Positions 6,291 through 11,256 of a stretch of DNA of 11,256 nt are shown one piece after another; position 1 is the first letter of the stretch, and each line of letters opens with the position of its first letter. The stretch covers positions 1 to 11,256 of the forward strand of contig ASNI01000072.1 of the NCBI GenBank assembly GCA_000404785.1, read 5' to 3'. A program made the translations under genes and the position numbers. A model generated the notes under the pieces. It saw nothing but the letters and a program-made list of their open reading frames with translations. It was not told where the DNA came from and ran no database searches. Source of the DNA: Cloacimonetes bacterium SCGC AAA252-N17. Its GTDB lineage: Bacteria; Cloacimonadota; Cloacimonadia; JGIOTU-2.

Positions 6291-6696
6291 AATCATAATC
6301 TCCTATCGATTTTATTTGATTTTTCATTTTTTTTGTAATATTCTGCGAAGGTTTTTTTATTAATTTTATCAACACTATATTCTTTTTTCCATTAAGAAAA
6401 AACTCTTTACATAGAATACGCCAATTATCACCTTTTTTAAATTTTATTGCCGTAATATATTTTGCTTTATCCGAAATATCATACTTGCCATAAAAATCTT
6501 TATGATAACTATTTATACCACGTAACATACAATGCAGCCTAACTTGCATATTATTCATTCTTTTACCTTTTGAAAGAAAATTATACATTTCTTCTCTGAA
6601 ATCCCAGTCATAATACACCTGAACGGGTGAATTTAATAAACCTGGATTAGATTTTAACACTTCCCTTACTGGGAATAGCTCACATTTACGTTCCAT
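6280..6696 (-). CDS. higB: HigB/RelE-like toxin of a toxin-antitoxin-chaperone module
   Basis: The 138-aa basic protein fits the RelE/HigB fold, whose members cleave mRNA, usually on the ribosome. The C-terminal half holds the recognisable beta-strand core: ITAIKFKKGDNWRILCKEF (residues 81-99), a hydrophobic strand NIVLIKLIKK (106-115), and a short tail ending GDYDYGF. R93 and nearby lysines are plausible RNA-contacting residues, but catalytic residues vary in this family. The protein is somewhat longer than a typical RelE (about 90-110 aa), with roughly 35 extra N-terminal residues. It is the first gene of the module, with the toxin before the antitoxin as in HigBA and known TAC loci. Its 3' end overlaps the HigA ORF. 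The assignment rests largely on the neighbouring HigA and SecB-like genes together with the C-terminal pattern. Confidence 0.75.
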   Translation of the reverse strand: MERKCELFPVREVLKSNPGLLNSPVQVYYDWDFREEMYNFLSKGKRMNNMQVRLHCMLRGINSYHKDFYGKYDISDKAKYITAIKFKKGDNWRILCKEFFLNGKKNIVLIKLIKKPSQNITKKMKNQIKSIGDYDYGF

Positions 6697-6698
6697 TT

Positions 6699-6718
6699 AG
6701 TTTACCTATAGCTAAACT
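6699..6718. promoter_or_regulatory. Probable HigA operator: 20-bp palindrome at the toxin gene start
   Basis: The + strand reads AGTTTACCTATAGCTAAACT. Its arms AGTTTA/TAAACT and its centre CTATAG are perfectly symmetrical, with a single mismatched pair. It ends 2 bp before the toxin ATG (6696) and covers the ribosome-binding region (TAGGTAAAC on the minus strand). Xre-family antitoxins such as HigA bind palindromes of this kind to repress their own operon. Operator function is inferred from symmetry and position. Confidence 0.65.
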
Positions 6719-6723
6719 TGTCA

Positions 6724-6778
6724 ATTTTTTATATATTTTTTATATATTTTTTTTATATTTTTTTTATATTTTTTTTAT
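6724..6778. repeat. Five tandem 11-bp A/T-tract repeats upstream of the TAC operon
   Basis: On the + strand there are two copies of ATTTTTTATAT followed by three copies of ATTTTTTTTAT, exactly contiguous. The repeats fill most of the gap between the methyltransferase stop and the toxin gene. A-tracts repeated near the DNA helical pitch are known to bend DNA and to act as UP-like promoter elements, so this is likely part of the TAC promoter region. Several TATAAA/TATATA-like hexamers occur on the minus strand, so an exact -10 cannot be chosen. Confidence 0.85.
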
Positions 6779-6804
6779 TATCATAAGTAAATTTTAATAA
6801 CTTT

Positions 6805-9800
6805 TTATTTTATCCAATCCTTACCCATACGATACTTGATATCGTAATTAATTATAAAATCCAACTCCTCATCTGTGAAACCGTAATGCTTGGCTAATAC
6901 TTTGTCGATTTCATTCATTGTTGCTTTCGATAAGTGCTTATTATATGTTAATGTTAAATTACTCCCTCGTGTTTTGCTGTTTATGGTATAACTTTCTGAA
7001 TTATGAATGAGTTCATTTTCTAGTTTATTTGATAATTTAACCATTTTTAATTCGGTTTCTGTTTTGTTAGGATAATTGAATTTAAAACCAAAAATCATAT
7101 AATCTTTAAAATTGAATTGGTCATAGTTTATTGAATATACCCACCAAAAAAGATTTGAGTTCAATATTGCTGAAAAAACTTTTGAATTATATTTTTCATC
7201 AAAATAAGCAATTTTATTACTTAATGATTCTGTTTCGAACTCTGAATTTAAAAAAGTAATCCAATATCCTCCACCAGCGGTTCTATAAAAAATTGAATTT
7301 CTATTTTTTAGAGAATATAGATAATTATTGATAGCCCTATGGTTTTTTATTTTGCTTATAATAGATTCTTCTATTTTATTTTCAACCTTGAGAATATTAT
7401 TCTGATTGGTCTGATCAATCTTTAAATAATTCATTCTTCTAAATAACAGGTTGCGATTTTCAGATAACCAGCGGTAAACTTTTGTTGTATAAAGTTCTTT
7501 TGGTTTTTCCTTAATATTCTTTGTTATAAAAATTGATAACCTTTGTAACACACCTTCAAATAAAGCAGCAGGTCGTTGATGAAAATTAGAGATATAATTT
7601 AGCGAAAATTCCTTAATTAAATTCTGTAACGTTAACATATTAGCATTTGAAAAAGCACTTATCGGAATAATCATTCCTATGTATCCATTTTGTTTTGTAA
7701 TTGAAAAACTTTTTTCTATAGTAAAAGCGTAAAGATTATTTGCATCGGTTGTATAATAGTCCTTTATTTTATATATTTGTGAAACTGAAATTTTTGTTTT
7801 CTTATTTTTTCGGGTGTAACCAACATACGGTGGATTCCCTATAATCACATCAAAACCGCCATTATGCATAATATGATAAAATTCAATAAACCAGTGAAAC
7901 GGTTTATGGGATTCCAGAAATTTTTCATAACCTTTGGGATATCCATAATCTTCAAAGATAAACTCGTTAAGTCTGTTGCGGATTTCAGAAAGTTTTGTTT
8001 CTAAATTAACTTTTGCTTTGTGATATTCTTCTTCATTGTAGTCAGCCAATTTCTGCATTTCATTAAAAAGTTTGTAATCTTTATCAATGATATCCAATTT
8101 TTCTGGCAAATCCCGAATATACATTTTATTAATTATGTCATCTTGAATTACTCTTTCAATTTCATTCTTATTTGTAAAACCAATTAAAGTATTTCCTGCT
8201 TTCAAGTGGAAATCGATATCAGGTAAAGGTTCAATTCCCATATTGGGTTTATTCTCATCTTTTTCACAAACGGAAGCTAATTTCAGGAAAAGACGGAGCT
8301 TGGCAATTTCAATAGCTTCATCCATAATGTCCACACCATAAAGATTATTGATGATAATGGATTTATAGATAAAATATTTGCGGGAAATGTGTTTGTTGAT
8401 TTCTGTAATTATCTTTTTGAAATCGCTGAATTTATCGGAGCGGAATTTTTCTTGTGTATTTTGCAGGTCAAAAACAAAAGATTCTATTCTTTCGATGAGA
8501 GCTTCATAAATTTCCTCTAAAATATTAAGAGCAGCAAAAAGAAAAGCTCCGCTGCCGCAGGTCGGGTCAAGAACAGAAACTTCGGTGGCAGCTTTATAAA
8601 ATGCTTTTATCAGTTCATGTCCTTCTGCATTATCTATCACATCCTGAATGAATTGACGAATGTTTAAATTGTAAGTTATAAAATCGTTTATGGAGTTAAC
8701 CTCACCATTTTCTATTTTTTCTGTTACTTCAAAATATCTCTGTCTACGTGCAACAACTTCTCTCCAGATTTCGGTTGGAAGAGCATGTTCCTCATCGGCA
8801 AGTTTATTCCAGTTTTTTCTTCTTTCAAAAAGATTCGGTTTATTTGAGTCAACTCCGATTTCAATTTCTTCAGGCAGATTTAAATCACAACCTTTTTTCA
8901 CAGCATCATAGAAATATCTATCAGGATTTTCCTTTAGAATTTTCCATATATTATTTTCGCCAATAAAGGCAATTTTGCAATTCTTTTTTGCTTCATCAAA
9001 GAGGAAAGGAATAATTGTGTTTTTACTGATATAATCCGTGATATCTTCTTTTGTGTAATATGCGCCCATCTGCTTCTGGTTAATATATTTTTCAAAGATA
9101 TAACCGATGACATCAGGATTTACTTCATTACCTTTGACGATCGGTCTATTATCGAGATGCCAGTGATAAGCATCAAAAAAAGAAAATATTTTTTCGAAAG
9201 CTTCATCAGTTATTTGGATATCTTCATATTCTTTTTCCAGTTTATGAACATCAAAAAGTCCGCCGTTCAGGTAAGGAATTTTTCCGAGCAATTTTTCAAG
9301 TTCGGGATTTCTTTGCGGAGAACCAAGCCCCTCATGAAACAATTTTAGCAGAAAATAGCGGTAAAAGGAATAGAATTTGTCGTTTCCGAATTTATTCTTC
9401 ATTCTTTCCATTCGGTTTTTCATGTAATCTAAATCGTTATCGAGAAATCCCTTTTTCTGGATGAAATAGATGAACATCAACCGATTCAAGAGTAGTGATG
9501 CATACCATTTTTTATCGTCTTCCTTGGAAATACCAGTTATCGTTTTTAGGAATTTATCATGTTCTTTTTGGAATTTCTCATAAAATTTCTTAGTAACTTT
9601 GTCTTTATCAAGAGCATCTTTGAGTCTTTTGGTCACTGAGAATAGCGATAAACCTTCTTCCTCATCGAGGGAGAAAGTGATCTGGTTAAGTTTTTGTAAT
9701 AATTCTTCTCCTGACTGATTAATGTTATATTCAACCTGACGATATGCGGTAGGTTTTCCTGCTTCTTTAGAAACCCACATCCATATTTGTTTAGTTTTCT

Positions 9801-10086
9801 TAGCATCTATAAAAATGATCAAGTGTTCAAACGCATGTTTCCTTAGTTTTGTATCGATCTTTTTTCTGATTGGATAGAGCGGGATGAGACCTTTTTCATC
9901 GTAATCACATAGATAGATTTGCACATCTTTCTTTTGAGCAATTGGCTGCAACGAAAATTGGCTATCAGTTATGGAAATTGGTAATGGTTGAACTTTTAAT
10001 TCATCCCATCCGAGTTGTTCAAAAAATAGCTCTTTAAACTTGAAACTTTTTATGAGGTTTCTTGTAACATTTCTGCTAATTGGCAT
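6805..10086 (-). CDS. Eco57I/DISARM-like gamma-class adenine-specific DNA methyltransferase
   Basis: This 1093-aa protein is expected to methylate the N6 of adenine in a specific DNA site using S-adenosylmethionine. Motif I (DPTCGSGAFLF) lies at residues 507-517 and catalytic motif IV (NPPY) at 751-754, the gamma-class order. MGAYYT at 340-345 is the usual signature just before the methylase core in this family. After motif IV, HQRPAALFEGVLQRL (836-850) leads into a probable target-recognition region (about 850-1040), and the C-terminus has the family-typical YGFTDEELDFIINYDIKYRMG-like ending. The first 150 residues look like a degenerate N-terminal domain; I could not assign nuclease residues with confidence. 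The start is supported by a purine-rich AGAGGGAAG upstream. It overlaps the helicase gene by 11 bp. The 3' third is visibly more AT-rich than the core. No DISARM drmA, drmB or drmC follows, so the system name stays open. Confidence 0.9.
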   Translation of the reverse strand: MPISRNVTRNLIKSFKFKELFFEQLGWDELKVQPLPISITDSQFSLQPIAQKKDVQIYLCDYDEKGLIPLYPIRKKIDTKLRKHAFEHLIIFIDAKKTKQIWMWVSKEAGKPTAYRQVEYNINQSGEELLQKLNQITFSLDEEEGLSLFSVTKRLKDALDKDKVTKKFYEKFQKEHDKFLKTITGISKEDDKKWYASLLLNRLMFIYFIQKKGFLDNDLDYMKNRMERMKNKFGNDKFYSFYRYFLLKLFHEGLGSPQRNPELEKLLGKIPYLNGGLFDVHKLEKEYEDIQITDEAFEKIFSFFDAYHWHLDNRPIVKGNEVNPDVIGYIFEKYINQKQMGAYYTKEDITDYISKNTIIPFLFDEAKKNCKIAFIGENNIWKILKENPDRYFYDAVKKGCDLNLPEEIEIGVDSNKPNLFERRKNWNKLADEEHALPTEIWREVVARRQRYFEVTEKIENGEVNSINDFITYNLNIRQFIQDVIDNAEGHELIKAFYKAATEVSVLDPTCGSGAFLFAALNILEEIYEALIERIESFVFDLQNTQEKFRSDKFSDFKKIITEINKHISRKYFIYKSIIINNLYGVDIMDEAIEIAKLRLFLKLASVCEKDENKPNMGIEPLPDIDFHLKAGNTLIGFTNKNEIERVIQDDIINKMYIRDLPEKLDIIDKDYKLFNEMQKLADYNEEEYHKAKVNLETKLSEIRNRLNEFIFEDYGYPKGYEKFLESHKPFHWFIEFYHIMHNGGFDVIIGNPPYVGYTRKNKKTKISVSQIYKIKDYYTTDANNLYAFTIEKSFSITKQNGYIGMIIPISAFSNANMLTLQNLIKEFSLNYISNFHQRPAALFEGVLQRLSIFITKNIKEKPKELYTTKVYRWLSENRNLLFRRMNYLKIDQTNQNNILKVENKIEESIISKIKNHRAINNYLYSLKNRNSIFYRTAGGGYWITFLNSEFETESLSNKIAYFDEKYNSKVFSAILNSNLFWWVYSINYDQFNFKDYMIFGFKFNYPNKTETELKMVKLSNKLENELIHNSESYTINSKTRGSNLTLTYNKHLSKATMNEIDKVLAKHYGFTDEELDFIINYDIKYRMGKDWIK

Positions 10087-11256
10087 TATTATCTTCCCTC
10101 TTTAAGCCAAGAGAACAAATAATTCTTGGTTCCTTTTCTTCTTTTTCTTCATGAATGATACATAGTCTTCCTTCATCTCTCAGGTTCAAAGCCAGATCAA
10201 CGAGTTCATGATCGGAAATTTTGGATTTAAGCTGTCTGTTTAAAATATCCTTAGCAACTTCTCTTAATGGGAATTTATATATTTCTTCCATTGTTTTTTC
10301 TAATTCAACAGTATCAAACAGAGTGTCTTTCATGTCTTCCCTGAATTTCTTAAGAATATGATATACCCTGTATCTTGCACTTGTTGGTCTGCCTAATTGC
10401 CCACCAACGTACTTGCTTTCTTTCGCAATATGTTCAGCCCCGATCTTTACTAACTCATGATGTTTAGGTAGTTTTTCCATGGCTGGTGTATCTGGTTTAC
10501 ATCTTGCAGCTTTGAGGATTTCAAACTGAGATTCGGTAATTATTTTTCCATCAATACCAATCCAACTTAATGCATCATAATCATCTGCAGTTTTCATATA
10601 AAGGAGAACCCCTTCGGGATAAATATTTTTCGGATTATATGCTTTAGTTGAATAAACTACTGAAGGTAATTTTGCAATTTCATTCTCTAATTTCGGATCT
10701 TTTTCAACAGCATCCTTCCATATTTGATATGCATAAGACGACAAATCTACTTCTGTATCAGTATCATCGAGGATTTCAGAATTTTCATTATACAAATCTA
10801 ACATTTTTCCATCTGATTGCTGATCTTCAAAGAATTCTTCGTCTGTTCCAACCACCTCGGCATTTTCTTTCAATCTTGCTCGAACTCGTTGTCTTAATCT
10901 GATGATTCTTTCAACACCTTCTGCCGGTAAAAACGAATATACTAATATTTTTTCTGATTTTTGACCGATTCTATCCACTCTTCCGGCTCTTTGGATCAGT
11001 TTTATAATTGCCCAGGGCAGGTCATAGTTCACGACAATATAACCATCTTGCAGATTCTGTCCCTCGCTTAAGATATCTGTTGTCAAAACCACTCTAATTT
11101 CTTCATTAGGTTTTATGTATTTTTCAAATTCATTGCTTACTGGGCTAAATCTTCGAACTATATCAGTCGGACTATCTGTTGCGCCAGTGACTTTCTGTAA
11201 ATGATTAATTCCTTTTTTTCTTAATTCTTTTAATAAATAATCAATGAGTTTACTAT
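10076..11256 (-). CDS. SNF2/SF2-type helicase, C-terminal part (5' end outside window)
   Basis: The frame is open to the window edge, so 392 residues are visible and the N-terminus is missing; the GTG at 11092 is internal, not a start. In the visible part, residues 55-70 carry helicase motif V (TTDILSEGQNLQ) and shortly after comes motif VI with its arginine finger (QRAGRVDRIGQ), separated by VVNYDLPW. These are hallmarks of the RecA-like C-terminal lobe of SNF2-family ATP-dependent DNA translocases. An acidic stretch (EEFFEDQ and onward) follows, then about 230 residues of unassigned C-terminal domain. The stop codon lies inside the start of the downstream methyltransferase gene (11-bp overlap), so the two are co-translated and probably work as a restriction-type complex. 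Similar helicase-methylase pairs occur in class 1 DISARM (DrmD/DrmMI) and in PLD-helicase systems; the missing N-terminus would decide between them. Confidence 0.9.
   Translation of the reverse strand, partial: SKLIDYLLKELRKKGINHLQKVTGATDSPTDIVRRFSPVSNEFEKYIKPNEEIRVVLTTDILSEGQNLQDGYIVVNYDLPWAIIKLIQRAGRVDRIGQKSEKILVYSFLPAEGVERIIRLRQRVRARLKENAEVVGTDEEFFEDQQSDGKMLDLYNENSEILDDTDTEVDLSSYAYQIWKDAVEKDPKLENEIAKLPSVVYSTKAYNPKNIYPEGVLLYMKTADDYDALSWIGIDGKIITESQFEILKAARCKPDTPAMEKLPKHHELVKIGAEHIAKESKYVGGQLGRPTSARYRVYHILKKFREDMKDTLFDTVELEKTMEEIYKFPLREVAKDILNRQLKSKISDHELVDLALNLRDEGRLCIIHEEKEEKEPRIICSLGLKREDNNAN

Noticed and set aside
6719..6724. TTGACA as a certain -35 box for higB
   Set aside because: A -10 at 16-18 bp would fall on the toxin start codon and no good TATAAT-like hexamer is there; kept only as a question.
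6724..6778. CRISPR array
   Set aside because: The 11-bp units are contiguous, with no spacers, and consist only of A and T.
8690..9348. Three short + strand open frames opposite the large methyltransferase
   Set aside because: Antisense shadows of a continuous coding region with clear methylase motifs; low-complexity F/S-rich translations.
10648..10902. 84-aa + strand open frame opposite the helicase
   Set aside because: Antisense shadow of the helicase C-terminal region, with no independent support.
11090..11092. GTG as the start of the helicase gene
   Set aside because: The same frame is open to the window edge and encodes helicase-like sequence (for example VTGATDSPTDIV), so the codon is internal.

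Overview
This is a low-GC (roughly 30%), densely packed defence-type locus. Every convincing gene lies on the minus strand, so transcription runs from high to low coordinates. The clear Shine-Dalgarno sequences and AT-rich codons suggest a free-living or uncultured bacterium, perhaps of the FCB/candidate-phylum type, but nothing here fixes the taxon. No rRNA, tRNA, CRISPR array or intact transposase was seen.

Layout in order of transcription. (1) 11256-6805: the C-terminal part of a SNF2/superfamily-2 helicase, running off the window edge, overlaps by 11 bp a 1093-aa gamma-class adenine-specific DNA methyltransferase of the Eco57I/DISARM-MTase kind. (2) 6778-5338: a tandem A-tract array and a 20-bp palindrome precede a three-gene toxin-antitoxin-chaperone (TAC) module made of a HigB/RelE-like toxin, a HigA antitoxin with a C-terminal extension, and a SecB-like chaperone. 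(3) 5286-2488: a near-perfect 26-bp palindrome precedes a tightly coupled operon of a RhuM-like DNA-binding protein, a Doc-family toxin with an intact Fic/Doc motif, a stand-alone DprA-like SLOG/Rossmann protein, and an uncharacterised four-cysteine protein. After the amber stop of the last gene the same frame stays open for 59 codons. (4) 2208-203: a compact Type II-like restriction-modification pair (beta-class amino-methyltransferase, then an HNH endonuclease) is followed by two small unknown ORFs and a hairpin that may end the transcript.

How the parts may work together. Two DNA-modification systems (a helicase/methylase system and an HNH restriction system) flank two modules that look like growth-arrest or abortive-infection devices. 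In TAC modules the antitoxin depends on its SecB-like chaperone, so chaperone titration can release the toxin. The RhuM-Doc-SLOG-Cys operon is the best candidate for an undescribed system: a large DNA-binding protein stands where a small Phd antitoxin would be expected, and a putative nucleotide- or nucleic-acid-sensing SLOG protein is translationally coupled to the toxin. Roles in defence are inferred from families and context, not shown by the sequence.
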